DNA of 64,000 nt from Hermatobates lingyangjiaoensis (taxonomy: Eukaryota > Arthropoda > Insecta > Hemiptera > Hermatobatidae). This document shows positions 34,413 to 46,132 of the stretch, piece by piece (the stretch's first letter is position 1; the number at the start of each line of letters is the position of its first letter). The notes below the pieces were generated by a model that worked only from the letters and a program-made list of their open reading frames with translations, was not told where the DNA came from and made no database searches. The DNA lies in the NCBI GenBank assembly GCA_026182355.1, contig JAPFBL010001928.1, positions 5,527,001-5,591,000 on the forward strand. Reading direction: 5' to 3'. The translations under genes were made by a program, and so were the position numbers.

Positions 34413-36443
34413 TGGCGAGAAGACGAAAGCCAACTGGATAGCTTCACAGAATATGATCAGGTTGGTTACAACGAAAACAATAGAAATATAGTAGGAACGA
34501 TGAATAAGAATAGCATGGAAGAACAAAATATAATAATAAAAGAAGGAATCTTCATTAATATGAAATACAAAAGAATAAATAATTAACAATTCATAAAATA
34601 AAAAATAATAAATTAAAAAAATTAAAATTGTGGAAACAAAAATAAATTTAGAAAAATTCACCTCTGAATAGTGCTTACGGTTCAGATTGATGCCTGGATT
34701 TGAACAAGCTTCAAGGAGCCATATAAGAGCTTCTTCAGAAGCTCTTAAAGTTACGGATCTATTGTTTCGAGCGACTGTTTTTAGTGTCTGAACTCTGAAA
34801 CATATACAGTTACCTAATTCTCAAGGCTTCTATGTTGTATACTTGTACTATCACGCTTGTTAACTACTTGTCAACATTTATTCTAAAATATATGAATATT
34901 ATCTATTTTGATTAGAGTAATTTTAAATGGAATGATGATGAATGGATATTTTTATAATCAAGAAAAGTTGTATATTACTCTGCTTTATTGTGCTTCTGTT
35001 CTGCAGAACTAATTGTTTTTAGTAACATATGCATTGAATTTACGTCTGATTTCGGACTACATCCCAAAAATGTGAAGTTAGGAACACAACATACAAGATA
35101 ATATGTTTCCTAAAAAGGGCCATGAAGGTAATACTTGACTGGAAACGTAAGATGTTATATATACATAAATAATCATATTTTTAAATTATGCAAAGGCAGT
35201 ACAACTACAAATATTCTAACGATAAATAAATGTAATATTTATTAAGAAAAGGATTTCCAAAGGGCTATTTGCAGATGGATACAAATCAAGATTTTGAATA
35301 GATATTAGTTGGAACTGATGAGCGGATTTAGAATTTTAAAAGGCAGATTAGGGGAAACCACTTCTGAATTGTTCGAAAGAAAAGAGAGCTAAATTCCTTT
35401 CTCTGGAAAATTCCTGCTTTAATATGCATAAAGAATGAGTCAAATTCTAATTCTTAGTTAGATAATACTTTCTGACTTTAAAAAATATTTCTTTTTGTTT
35501 AAAAAAAAAGTGAAAAGTATTCATTTTATATAAAATGCACTAAACATATATATATATATATATACATTTAGGCTATCAAAGTAAATTCATCATTCTTGTA
35601 TCAGTTTTCTTGTCATTTTATTATTTAACACTTATACATGAAATAAGCCAAAAATATATTTGTTTTTCATTTTTGAGTTAACAAAAGTATATCAGCAATA
35701 ATTTGAAAAGTAAACTAAATGTAAAACTTGGTATATTGAAATTCAATAATGCGTGAAGGACTGTAACGAATTCCTACTAAACTATTGTACAAATGACACT
35801 TGACAAATCTTGATTGTAAATCACCACCAAATCTGAATTAACTGCTTTAGGCTCTATTAGGGATTACGTTTGAGGTTATTTTATAGACTAACTTTTAGCA
35901 GCAAAAAACCAAAGGGTCAAGAGATAGGGAAAATCAGCATCACATTTCACTTTTTTTTATGAACTTAGGATAGAATATGAAATTATTGTTTCTTTTGAGA
36001 ATTTTTAGCATAAAATTAACATATATTATTGTCACAACTCTTTTTTTGTTTTCTGACTTTTAAAGCATATTTGAGATATTTTTTAAGAAATATATTTTTA
36101 TTGATATGAAGACAAACCTTTTTCAATATATGTACACAATTTATCTATCAATTTTTTTTTTACAAGAGTGAAAAAACTTGCATCCTTTTTTGAAGACAAG
36201 AATGTTTTTTCTGTAAACCATGCAGCAATCTATTTTAAAATTACATTAGATCTGTTACTTGAAAATTAAAAAAAGTAGCAATCTCTTTTCCATAATTTTA
36301 GCTAAAATTATAAATAGTAAACTGATAAATCTTTCAACCCATTTGTCTGAGTGTGTGTATTTGTTGTTGAAATTCACAGACTTTTTTCTTTGTAATGATA
36401 CTTTTTTATAATTTTATGCTTATGTTTGAAAAAATGTATGCAT
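34413..36443. other. AT-rich unique sequence
   Basis: A small hairpin GAGCTTCT/AGAAGCTC lies near 34727-34744. Read on the minus strand it gives CTGAAGAAGCTC, a weak match to the same core design. (TA)n lies at about 35551-35570. Nothing else recognised. Confidence 0.55.
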
Positions 36444-36580
36444 ATGCCTGTGGAAAAGGTTTTAAATAAAAATTGAAACGTTGGTAATGAGAGTTTCATA
36501 CGAAACTGAAGAACTGACCGAGTACTGATAAACTATAATTTTGTTTCTATTTCACGGTCGATATTTTTATCAATATTTAT
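36444..36580 (+). mobile_element. PLE terminal unit, family A
   Basis: CCTGTGGAAAAGGTTTTA, hairpin partner AAAAATT, GAAACGTTGGTAATGAGAG, GAACTGACCGAGTACTGA, then TTCTATTTCACGGTCGAT and TTTTTATCAATATT. This is the longest clear copy of the family A 3' part. Confidence 0.8.
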
Positions 36581-37324
36581 AAATATATTACTTTACTTTA
36601 ATAATTAAAGTTGTCTTAATTGTTATAGAAGGCAACTATACTTAACCTTATCGTATCCGTATTGAATTATTTCACCTTACAATATAAAATTAAGATTAGT
36701 GTTAAAAAAAATATTTATTGAATAATTTTGTTCTTAAAATTCAATTAATGATTTATGAAGTTCACATACTGACGTCTCGAATAATCACGTTTGGTAATTA
36801 AATCGTAATCCATTCGGTTTTGTTTTTGTGAATTTTACGATTAGTAAACGTTTGAAATCTTATCTGATCAATATTGAATGACTTTTAATATGTATAAAAA
36901 CTTTTGACATGTGACTAAGAATGCTTTCAAGTCAAACATGATTACGACCAATTAATAGCTGTGCCCTGCAGCATTTCAATGATCAAAGCGTCTTTGTCAG
37001 ACCAAACTTCTGACAGAGGAATCAATTATATCCACGACAGGTTCATTGGATTATGCGAAAAGGCAAAGAAGCAGCCGAAAGATGAAAACGTAGAGGATAA
37101 AAAAGAATTTATTTCACTAACACATCAATAACAATACAGTAAAGTAAAATTAAATTGTTTAGATGAATTAAATAAAAATAGAGTTAAGAGGCAATAAAAG
37201 CTACACAACCGCAGTAAATAACTATTTAAATGGAGTGTTCGAAACCAGTTGAACCAGAAAGTGACATACTACTTAAAGAAAACATTCTTTAATATTATTA
37301 TTTAACTTTACTTATAAAATCAAT
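36581..37324. other. AT-rich unique sequence
   Basis: Nothing recognised. Confidence 0.6.
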
Positions 37325-37416
37325 ATGTATATATATATATATATATATTTATATATGTATATAAATATATGTATATATAAAATCATAATATATAATTTAT
37401 ACATACATATATATAT
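37325..37416. repeat. TA-rich microsatellite block
   Basis: (TA)n with ATGTATA and ATTTATA interruptions, abutting a family B unit. Confidence 0.85.
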
Positions 37417-37512
37417 AACAGTCAATGATCAAACCACAATAAGAAATGGGAAAACAAGACTAAGATCTTTCAACCGTAACAAGCGGTCTTCGTCAGAGTC
37501 AAAAACCCAACT
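37417..37512 (-). mobile_element. PLE-derived family B unit with intact core
   Basis: On the minus strand: GTTGGGTTTTTGACT, CTGACGA, A, GACCG with CGGTT, GAAAGATCTTAGTC, TTGTTTTCCCATTTC, TTGTGGTTTGATCATTGACT. The core and stem I (GACT/AGTC) are identical to those at 11472-11514. The TTTCACGTG end is missing and replaced by TA-rich DNA. Confidence 0.88.
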
Positions 37513-37513
37513 A

Positions 37514-37660
37514 ACAGATTCAATAATATATCGACCGTTTGATAGAATAGGTGTGTTCTCTAATCGGGGTTCGGTCAATTTTCCAGGATAAAAAATTAAA
37601 CTCTCGTTGCCAACGTTTCGGTTTTATTTAAAACCTTTTTCATAGGCCTACAAACAAAGG
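37514..37660 (-). mobile_element. PLE terminal unit, family A, with a shared leader
   Basis: 37514-37580 (ACAGATTCAATAATATATCG, TTTGATAGAATAGGTGTG, TCTAATCGG) recurs at 38491-38558, where it follows a PLE N-terminal coding scrap. The rest, on the minus strand, is family A: CCTATGAAAAAGG, hairpin GGTTTT/AAAACC, GAAACGTTGGCAACGAGAG, TTTAATTTTTT. The EL-GA-CTGACC part is absent, so the two segments are fused. Confidence 0.78.
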
Positions 37661-37895
37661 ATAATAAGAAATCATATATCAACATCAAACATATACAAAA
37701 TATGAAAATGGATTGTTACAACTTATGAATATTACAAGTAGAAATATTTCAGAGATACATAAAACAATATTACTTACAGAAGTAAGAATTTTTTAACTAA
37801 GAAAATGAAATTTACATTATTTAAAGGAACAACAATGTTAACTGGACAAAACCTTCGACTAGACTAATAAGATAGCATTACAAATAACTTGTGTA
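37661..37895. other. AT-rich unique sequence
   Basis: Nothing recognised. Confidence 0.6.
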
Positions 37896-38032
37896 TATAT
37901 TGATAAAAGTATCGACCGTGGATTAGAAACAAATCTAAAGTTTATCGGGACTCGGTCAGTTCTTCAGGTTCATATTAAACTCTCCTTGCCAACATTTCGT
38001 CTTTATTTAAAACTTTTTCATAGGCAGAAGTA
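37896..38032 (-). mobile_element. PLE terminal unit, family A
   Basis: On the minus strand: CCTATGAAAAAG, hairpin, ACGAAATGTTGGCAAGGAGA, TTTAATATGAACCTGAAGAA, CTGACCGAGTCCCGATAAAC, then TTTCTAATCCACGGTCGATA and TTTTATCAATATA. The palindrome is ATGT here, a CpG-type change from ACGT. Confidence 0.82.
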
Positions 38033-38149
38033 TACATTTTGGAAGAGAAAAACTAAGTATTACCACAAATTATTGTACAATGAAAAATAGTATGTAGATT
38101 TTAACAGCAACTGTAGTTGAATGAACCGTGACACTGAACTGTACAGTTT

Positions 38150-38235
38150 TTAAAGGTTTTAAATAAAGACCAAATCGTTGGAAATGAGAGTTTAATTTGA
38201 ACCTGAAGAACTGAACGAGTACTGATAAACTTTAG

Positions 38236-38236
<1 letters not shown>
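38150..38236 (+). mobile_element. PLE terminal unit, family A
   Basis: TTTTAAAGGTTTTAAAT, ACCAAATCGTTGGAAATGAG, TTTAATTTGAACCTGAAGAA, CTGAACGAGTACTGATAAAC. GAAACGTT is mutated to CAAATCGTT. It runs into (TA)n at 38238-38270. Confidence 0.78.
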
Positions 38237-38272
<36 letters not shown>

Positions 38273-38275
<3 letters not shown>

Positions 38276-38335
38276 GACTCTGACGATGAGCGCTTCTTGC
38301 AGTTGAAAGATCTTAATCCTTTTTCCCTTTTGATA
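38273..38335 (+). mobile_element. Family B fragment, decayed
   Basis: TTTGACTCTGACGATGAGCG, GTTGAAAGATCTTAATCC, TTTTTCCCTTTTGATATT. The core has T in place of the extra A and a mutated stem II. It begins at (TA)n. Confidence 0.8.
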
Positions 38336-38480
38336 TTAGGAGAACTAGTATATTTAGTACCAGAAATATTTAAAACAAAGGTGAGAAAACTTGAAAGATG
38401 GTTAATGAAATTTATTCATGCCACAGTACACAGGTCGTTCAACAAAACATGTATAAAAGAAGGATTGCTCCCCAAATTTA
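38336..38480 (+). pseudogene. PLE N-terminal coding fragment
   Basis: The open frame reads GELVYLVPEIFKTKVRKLER, then WLMKFIHATVHRSFNKTCIK, then EGLLPKFTYI, after which TA-rich DNA begins. It aligns with the 53-kb fragment (GELVFSLPEELKTKFRKLEK) and with the FNKACISEGLLPKYTN end at 21.3 kb. The basic and leucine-rich character fits the PLE N-terminal region ahead of the RT. The frame is open in the ORF sense, but the gene is truncated at both ends, on the 5' side by a family B unit. Confidence 0.7.
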
Positions 38481-38490
38481 CATATATATC

Positions 38491-38558
38491 ACAGATTCAA
38501 TAATATATCGACTGTTTGATAGAATAGGTGTGTTATCTAATCGGTGTTCGGTCCAATT
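38491..38558. repeat. Shared 65-bp segment (copy of 37514-37580)
   Basis: ACAGATTCAATAATATATCG, CTGTTTGATAGAATAGGTGT, ATCTAATCGG, TTCGGTC. It sits immediately after the LLPKFT end of the PLE fragment. Confidence 0.85.
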
Positions 38559-40324
38559 TTTTATCTTCAAAAATCAAACCATCATTGCCTTATTTATATA
38601 TAAACTTGTAGATTGAAATTAATGTTCAAATTTTGAATGCATTTAATAAGGAATAAATTATGATTTAAGAGTAATTAATTGGTTTGCTTTGTTATAAATA
38701 TCCTATTAATGCAAACTGCTTTTGCAGAAATGTATTTAAAATAACAAGTGAGAGGGGAGGTTTAATATTGCGGTTACATTTTTTATGGATGTTATGACAA
38801 AGAGTTTACTCTGACCATTACTTGACTTGATGCCCTCATTAAGAGACTTGCGTCTTTACAAAGATTTTAGCTCTGTTATTCAAGAGGATATTATTCAAGA
38901 AGTCGTTTTTGCGGGAAGCAGTACAAAAATTACGCGTTTCTCTAGAAAAGGAAGAACACAATGCCTGGAGCAGTAAAAAACAAGCGGCCGAGCTGTACGC
39001 TTTCTTTTACGGATCCCTTTATACTTTCTTATGCTAATCCCCTTCATCCAATGTTTTTATTCAACCTAAACAGCATGTATATAATACTTGAATAAACAAT
39101 AAATAAAAACAGCAAACTGTTTAGAATTGCCTATTGATTATTTTTATTCTGGCTACAAGGCTTTGCAATTGTAGTGTTTTTTACACTCACTTTTAAATGA
39201 CATTTCATAATGTATAAAACACAAAACATAATATAAAATTATAATAAGACTCTAAAATGGTTATCCACATACAGAAAACGTAATTAACGATAGTGCTTTG
39301 GTTCGTTTCACTGAGGTAGTACTGTTTGTTATGTAATTAAAAAAAAAGACAAATACTTAATTAAATAAATTTTTAACATTTTAATTAATTATTTAATTTT
39401 TTTACATATAAATTTTATCAAAGAAAAATGTAAGATAATAAAAACCTTTAATATAAATATGGATACAATTTGACTATTAATAAGTCAACAGTCAACAGAA
39501 ACATAGACTTGATTTTCATATTTACAAGTGAAATTGATAGAATAATACTGTACTTATTTAAATTACATAAACTAGTATTTTTGAAGTTTGAAATTGAGTT
39601 ACATTTTCAGTTTTAAAATGATGTCTAAATTTTAAAAAAAACTGTTTTCTAATGATGACAGTTTAGTTCACGCTTTTGACAGTTCTTCTAGCGTCTGACA
39701 ACTTTTAAATTAGTGTGACAATATGTCATATCTCTTCATAATCGAGGCATGAAAATATTTAATTCTCATATGAGTACCTGGATAGGAGCGAGCACAAAGG
39801 AATGAGGCAGCAGACTGGTTGGCATATATTTTAGCCAAACAAAATGTTTGTGGTTTGAAGTCTTTTTTGAAGAACATTCCTTAATTCCTTCAAAAATGCA
39901 ATTAATGAAAATATGAATGAGGAAGTGGACAAAGCGTAGCAAGAATTTCAAAGTCTAACTCAGTTGAATGGCCTCATTTCAAATAAACTTACATTTGTAA
40001 ACCAAATAATAAATATTCAAAGAAATAATTTAGAAATGTATGTAAATATCTAAATATGCATTTATTTCTTAACTCCTATTAATGGAAAATAAAATTAAAA
40101 TCAATTACGAAGAAATAATCCTCTGACAATAACTGATAAACTGGATGCAAACAGTACACCACAGTAAGATATATACAGTTACTAAATTGATTATTTATAG
40201 CTTAGATAGTACTTTGTTTTTAAGAGTTTGATTGAATGTCTACTTGACAGCCAAATTAAAATAAAACCCAAACTAAATTGATTGTGAGCAAGATTGATGC
40301 AATGCTTAATAGTAGAACCTTTAG
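38559..40324. other. AT-rich unique sequence
   Basis: Nothing recognised. It contains a slightly GC-richer patch at 38930-39010. Confidence 0.6.
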
Positions 40325-40583
40325 TGTAGGATAGGTTTTAGGTTGTAGTGGCAGTTCCAAGAGATCACACATAGGAAAAAGATTCCCTGTTTGTGATATA
40401 GTACCCAATGAACATTTTACATTGAGATGAGAGCACTAAGTTTTGTCAAAATGAAGTCTATACAGAGAAGGAATCTTTAGCGCATAACTGACATTGCACT
40501 GGCTTGTGACAAAACTGTGCATAGAACCCTAGATCTTCCAGTCGAGATGGGAGCATACTGCCACTAGGGTACTCTAGCCCGTT
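40325..40583 (-). mobile_element. Old, degenerate SINE of subfamily b
   Basis: The 3' end AGGTTTTAGGTTGTAGTGG, CACATAGG, GTTTGTGATATAGTACCC, then GGAATCTTTAGCGCATAACT, GACATTGCACTGGC, and at the head AGAACCCTAGATCTTCC and CTCTAGCCCG. The order equals the copies at 30712 and 61354 but with many changes. The A and B boxes are ruined. Confidence 0.65.
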
Positions 40584-41775
40584 AGTGAAGGTCACACCAC
40601 CAATCGATGATATTTTCTTTTAAACTTGACGTATGGCTTTGACTATATTCTGTTAATAAAAATTTTGTTAATGAATTTGTATTTTGTTTCTACATTATGA
40701 TATGTTGTTTTATAATGATGAACATTATTTCAGTTCATGAAAAGATGAAATAGGCAATACATTTTGTCGCATTATGAATTGATAAATTGTTTATATATTG
40801 AAGAAGTAAGCAATTTCTTTTGCATTTTCATGAAAATACTTTGATTAAATATCAGGTTTATTATTTGCCTTTATTAATGCACCACTATCTACTTAAATAT
40901 TGGTCAAAAAATATTGACTGTATGACAATGATGAAAAATAATTTTTTGAATAACGGATGCTACAATTAATGGGTGAGAGATGGCTAAGATAAGAATTGGC
41001 TGAAGAGAGATTCGGGGAGTTTTAGTGGACGTCCTCCTTGGAGAGTAGTCGGCAAGAAGAAAGCCGCTTTATTGAGATTGGGCTGCGGAAGCTGGCAGGG
41101 ACAGACTGAATGATTCATGAGGTGGACTCTTATTCCATCTGTTTTCTCAGACCTGGCCTGTTTTTAGTTGTCGAAATGGTAGCAAGAAGGTCAACTTCTA
41201 GTCCATATAACTCTCTTCTCAAGATTTTTATATTTTCCCTTCAGATGAATTTATCATAATTTATATTACATGCACTCTGTATTATTACAGATGGTACAAC
41301 TCTCAATTAAATTTATACTTATGTCCTAATGTTTACGAACACTGCTTATTACCAATATTTTTATTAATATATTATGGAAGCATAGAATAAAGAGAAATTA
41401 AATTCGACTAGTACTATCGTTTGCAATGGCTACAACTCACTGGGGTATTGAGAGAAATGATACTCTAAGCAAAACTGCAGAGCAAGCTGTTAGCCTTAAT
41501 CTTTAAAATCTTATTGAAAAAAATGACTATATTAGTAGTGTTGTACTGAATATAATATTAAGCTTCAGACGCAGGATAGCAAGCCGGATTATTCGAGGAA
41601 CAGCTGGGAGTATGGAAGCAGTGAGGAAAGAAATCACCATGGAGAAAGATGGTAGCCATACATCTAAGTCATGAATAAGTATTAAATATTGTCCCTGGAA
41701 ATAAAACTTAATCATTCTACATATGGATTTGTATTGGCTAACATATTTATTTTCCGGAAATAACTCATGGTTAGC
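40584..41775. other. Unique sequence with a GC-richer patch
   Basis: The stretch 40980-41180 (GGACGTCCTCCTTGGAGAG, GGGCTGCGGAAGCTGGCAG) is richer in GC than its surroundings. There is no recognisable frame. Confidence 0.5.
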
Positions 41776-41981
41776 TCCGGAGGAACTAGAGTGGACTTCA
41801 AATGAAACATGAAAACAACACTAAATAGATAACGGTGAAGAAACAAATTTAATTCTTCAAAAACTTTACAAAATTCCGGAGGTCCGGAGCAACTAGAGTG
41901 GACTTCCAATGAAACATGAAAACAACACTAAATAGATAACGGTGAAGAAACAAATTTAATTCTTCAAAAACTTTACAAAAT
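41776..41981 (+). repeat. Direct tandem duplication, 107-bp period
   Basis: Copy 1 at 41776-41874 and copy 2 at 41883-41981 differ at only two positions (AGGAACT/AGCAACT and TCAAATG/TCCAATG). The junction TCCGGAGG overlaps both. The near identity implies a recent event. Confidence 0.93.
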
Positions 41982-44241
41982 GTCATACAAATTAGCTGTT
42001 AAATAAAAACTATTTAAACCAATACTCAACTTGATAACTTTACAGCCATCTTTCACTTTGATTCTCAGCACGACTGCTAACATTCACTATCAACACTAGT
42101 ATAATACTATCTTATCCCTCATCTTCATACGTTTATACTTTACATAATCTTCCAGTTACTAAAGATTAGTGAATACACCATATATTTTCAAAAATTTCAA
42201 GTAATTTTCAATATTGGCATGGTAATATAAGTATAAAAACTGTCATTATATTGCCTGCTCTACTTCTTGGTTTTTTTTTTCATTGTCACAAAATTATATT
42301 ATCAAAATTACATCAAGTAAGATAGATGGCAAAATATTTCAAGATATTTTACTATTAAATTGTTTTGTAGGAGATATTTATTTTATAGTACTATAGAACA
42401 TAATCAAAATCAATCATAGATTACTTTACTATAAGTAAGGAATAGCTATTATGAAAAATTTCCATCGAGTTCTAATAATTTATATTTTGACTTTTTTTTT
42501 TTTGGATGATGTCTCTGTTTGCTTTTCATGACAGATATTAATGAATTACTTTCCTTACTAATACATTAACGTAACTTTGTCAAAAAGAATCAAAATACAT
42601 TTAAAAATCGACAAAAAAGAAATCAAATAAATCCGATTGCTGAAATGAGTAATAGAACCCCAAACATTCAAATACTCTTTGAATGATCAATAATCTACTC
42701 TACTTCTTGGATTGTTTCTATTGACTTTGAATTTCTTTTAAAAAATCAGTCTGTCCAAATCGTTATTTAGGTGTATAGTAAAAAAAATTAAAGTTCTTTG
42801 TTGGAGCTGATATGACATGGAAAAAGATTAATTTCTTATAACTATAATAACGCATTTAAATAAAGCATGTCTTTCATACTGTTTTACAGGTTATGAAGGA
42901 TGGTTGTCTAACAAAGTGTTGTAACCCAACAACATGTACACCCGTCAATAAAAGTTAATGTCAGTTATATATGTTGTTGTTGAAATCCATTCGTTGTGAC
43001 ATATTGAAGTACGGAAATACTTTTTATAAAAATCTTTATTATAAAATTGCAACTAATTTTAAGCGAATTCTCTGGTGATAATCATGGCCTTCATAAAGAA
43101 TTCAATATCTAAAGTTGATTTTGGAAAGTAAGAATGAAGTATAATAAGAATTATTTTGTAAGGGTGACACAAGTCCAATGACACTCAAGGTATCAGTTTA
43201 AAAATAATAACACTAAATGTCGTTTTCTTCTAAATAAGTGATTGCAAGTTTATAAAACAGATAAAATGGATGTATGCAGATTAATGCAAATGAAATTAAT
43301 TCATGCTAGTAAACTATGAGTTTGCTGATACAGCTCTATTTTAGTCACTTTAAAATAATACCAAACTCAATTGATGCCAATGATTTTGTTATTATACTTA
43401 TAATTTATGACATTTAAGTTACTTATAATAAAATTTAGTGAAGGCTGTTCTTGTATCTTGTAAGATATATTGCAGTACTTGTAAGTGTTCGCAGCGATGA
43501 GCATATAATATTTGCAATTGGATATGCTTCAAAGGTTTATGGGTTCCAATTAGTATTTGAGAACCCGATCTACACTTGTAGGGGAAATCAGTTATGAGGC
43601 ATATTGTCAAGGAGGTGAAACAAGAGAGAACATGTTTTATTCAATGACACAAATAAACCAAGTCAACAACTACACTCAAATCAATATCAGACTAAATGTT
43701 TATAGCTTAATATGCTGCTTAAATAAATACTAAATGGCAAAGGCGTGTTCCTTCTGTGCGTATGATTTCATAATTTGACAGTTAAATAATTTCACGTTAT
43801 AATAAAAATTACTTGCATTCTTTCAATAAAAGATGCAAAAAATATAATTATAGGAATTAGAAAAATACAGTTTATATTTACGTAATATATTCTTGATGAT
43901 GGATTGTATAATAGGTAGCAGAGTTACCAAAAGGATCAAGACAATGACAGTTGATACATATTTGTTAAAAACATGAATATAAAAACAAAATATATTTGTT
44001 AGACTATTTGTTAAACAAAAATGAAACTGAATCTTCGTTAAGGCTTGTGTTTTCAATTGTAGAGGTCTAATTAAATGTTTTATTCCGGGAAAAATTAAAG
44101 TGCTTTCTTGTATATTGATGTTGTTGCAGGACCAGTTTCAGACTACTGCAACACCAGCAAATACTGTAGTTAACTGGCCAACTCTTAGAGAATATATAGT
44201 TTGTTTTGAAATTACAAGTCTAAATAGTAACAGAAACTGTT
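41982..44241. other. AT-rich unique sequence
   Basis: Nothing recognised. Confidence 0.6.
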
Positions 44242-44524
44242 GGGGGCCAGGTTAGCGTACCCGCTTCTGGGCTGGTCGTCTGGGATTCGATCTCGCAGGA
44301 GGTGAATAAATCTGAGTACGTCATCCCTCGGAGAGGACGTTAAGCCTTTAGTCCCGAGCCTGTACCTTGTCAGGTACTTGTTAAAGATCCCTACACTAGA
44401 GTTAAGCAAAATTTATAACCCCCAATGTAAAATCTGTGGAATCACCGATCAAACAAAAAACTGGTAAATGGCTTACGTTATCACCCGCCAGTTGATCAAT
44501 TCAAGCAATAAAAAAAAAAAAAAA
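44242..44524 (+). mobile_element. tRNA-derived SINE, subfamily a, poly-A tailed
   Basis: The head starts GGGGGCCAGGTTAGCG. It has lost about 10 bp of the D-arm (the A box is cut short) but keeps a B-box variant GGGATTCGATCTCGC. The centre has GAGGTGAATAAATCTGAG, CCCTCGGAGAGGACGTTAAG, GTCAGGTACTTGTTAAAG. The tail has AATCACCGATCAAAC, GTTATCACCCGCC and ends in A15 (about 44509-44524). The damaged A box suggests it can no longer drive its own transcription well. Confidence 0.9.
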
Positions 44525-45123
44525 TTATTTGTGATAATAAAAAAGTAAACATTACTTGAATATTAATTGCTTCATATTAAGGGTATAATAAATTTTACTT
44601 ATCTTTTTTTAAAAAAAAAATGATAATGTTTAAGGTTTAGATAAAGCAATAGCATGGACTGCTGGTGATAGTTATGTTTGTGTTTCTGATTCCGATCGAT
44701 AAGGCTGCGACGGCGACGAACATTCAGTTGTTTACAAAAGTCTCTCTTTTTTGTTATTTGCTGTTACCAAACTTCTAATCATTTGTCTGAATGTTGAAGT
44801 TCCATGTTTTTAATTATTTTAAATATTTTTTTATTGCTATTCATTGGAATGAATTTGCTACGTATGTACGAGATTATTGTTTTTTTTCTTTTCCATTTTG
44901 TACTAAAGTTATTTACAATAGTGTTTTGTAGATGATATATTTTTTACATATAATATTTTCCAACGTAGTGCAATTTTTACCCAACTTTTTTACCCTACAA
45001 TATAATATTTTATATATATCAAATCGTTTATGTTCTACATTTTCCTAATGGGATATTGAAAAAAGAAGGGTATACACATTAATTGTTCGGAGAATACTTC
45101 CACGAATACAGAAATGAGACCTT

Positions 45124-45126
<3 letters not shown>
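44525..45126. other. AT-rich unique sequence
   Basis: Nothing recognised. Confidence 0.6.

Positions 45127-45172
<46 letters not shown>
45127..45172. repeat. (TA)n microsatellite
   Basis: Pure TA run of 46 bp with no attached element that I recognise. Confidence 0.95.
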
Positions 45173-45176
<4 letters not shown>

Positions 45177-45768
45177 GTTACGGTGAATCATCAAAGGTTT
45201 TAACCTAGCTATGAGAATATTGCTTTCTTGTATGTCATTACAAATATCGCTTAAAAAAAAACAAACCCTACAGAATCCAAATATGCTTGTTACGTATAAT
45301 AGCCACGTATTTAGGACAAGGTTTGTGAACATATGTTATGGAAAAACCTGTAAAAACAGACAAATGGTATCGAAGAATTAGGTTAAGAGTTAATCATAAA
45401 AAAAAGTAGTTTTATTCTTATATCAAGGGAGAGTATATTTAAAGAAGATACCTTCTGAATTTATTGAAATAAATGAGATATTTCATTGAGCGAGTAGCAT
45501 TGAAATCATAACTGATCAGTCAGTTGAAAAGGCTATAGCAATTTGAAATACTTAGAGGCTGTTTGGTAAAAGTAAGGTCTGAAATTCCAATAATGGAGAG
45601 ACCATTTATAATCGTGATTGGATAAGGAATATTTTTGGGCTCCATTTTATAGTGCCAAGGAACAAAAGGACTCAAGTTTACAAGTAGGTGATTAGAGTTC
45701 AGTATCTAACTTGTCTGGTAACAAATTCTGAACTGAAGACATCTCTACTCTGTTCAATCACGTGCCAA
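45173..45768. other. AT-rich unique sequence
   Basis: Nothing recognised. Confidence 0.6.
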
Positions 45769-46132
45769 TCACGTTCATATAGTGTGCCAATCACGTTCAT
45801 ATAGTGTGCCAATCTCTTTCATATAGTGTGCCAATCACGTTCATATAGTGTGCCAATCTCTTTCATATAGTGTGCCAATAACGTTCATATATTGTGCCAA
45901 TCTCTTTCATATAGTGTGCCAATCACGATCATATAGTGTGCCAATCTCTTTCATATAGTGTGCCAATCACGTTCATATAGTGTGCCAATCTCTTTCATAT
46001 AGTGACCCAATCACGTTCATATAGTGTGCCAATCTCTTTCATATAGTGTGCCAATCACGTTCATATAGTGTGCCAATCTCTTTCATATAGTGACCCAATC
46101 ACGTTCATATAGTGTACCAATCTCTTTCATAT
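45769..46132 (+). repeat. 22-bp satellite with 44-bp higher-order dimers
   Basis: Sixteen full 22-bp units plus a partial one. Type A starts TCACGTTCATATAGTGTG and type B starts TCTCTTTCATATAGTGTG, each ending in CCAA. After two leading A units the order alternates B, A, B, A to the end, giving a 44-bp dimer. A GTGACCCAA variant recurs in B units exactly 88 bp apart (ending 46010 and 46098), a further layer. There is no period drift: every unit is 22 bp. Confidence 0.97.

Noticed and set aside
34395..34661. Hydrophobic 88-codon frame as a membrane protein
   Set aside because: Phe/Ile/Tyr-rich translation of A/T-only DNA. No start context, homology or repeat support.
45769..46132. CRISPR-like array of short regular repeats
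   Set aside because: Units are contiguous 22-bp tandem repeats with no unique spacers, in animal DNA. It is a satellite.
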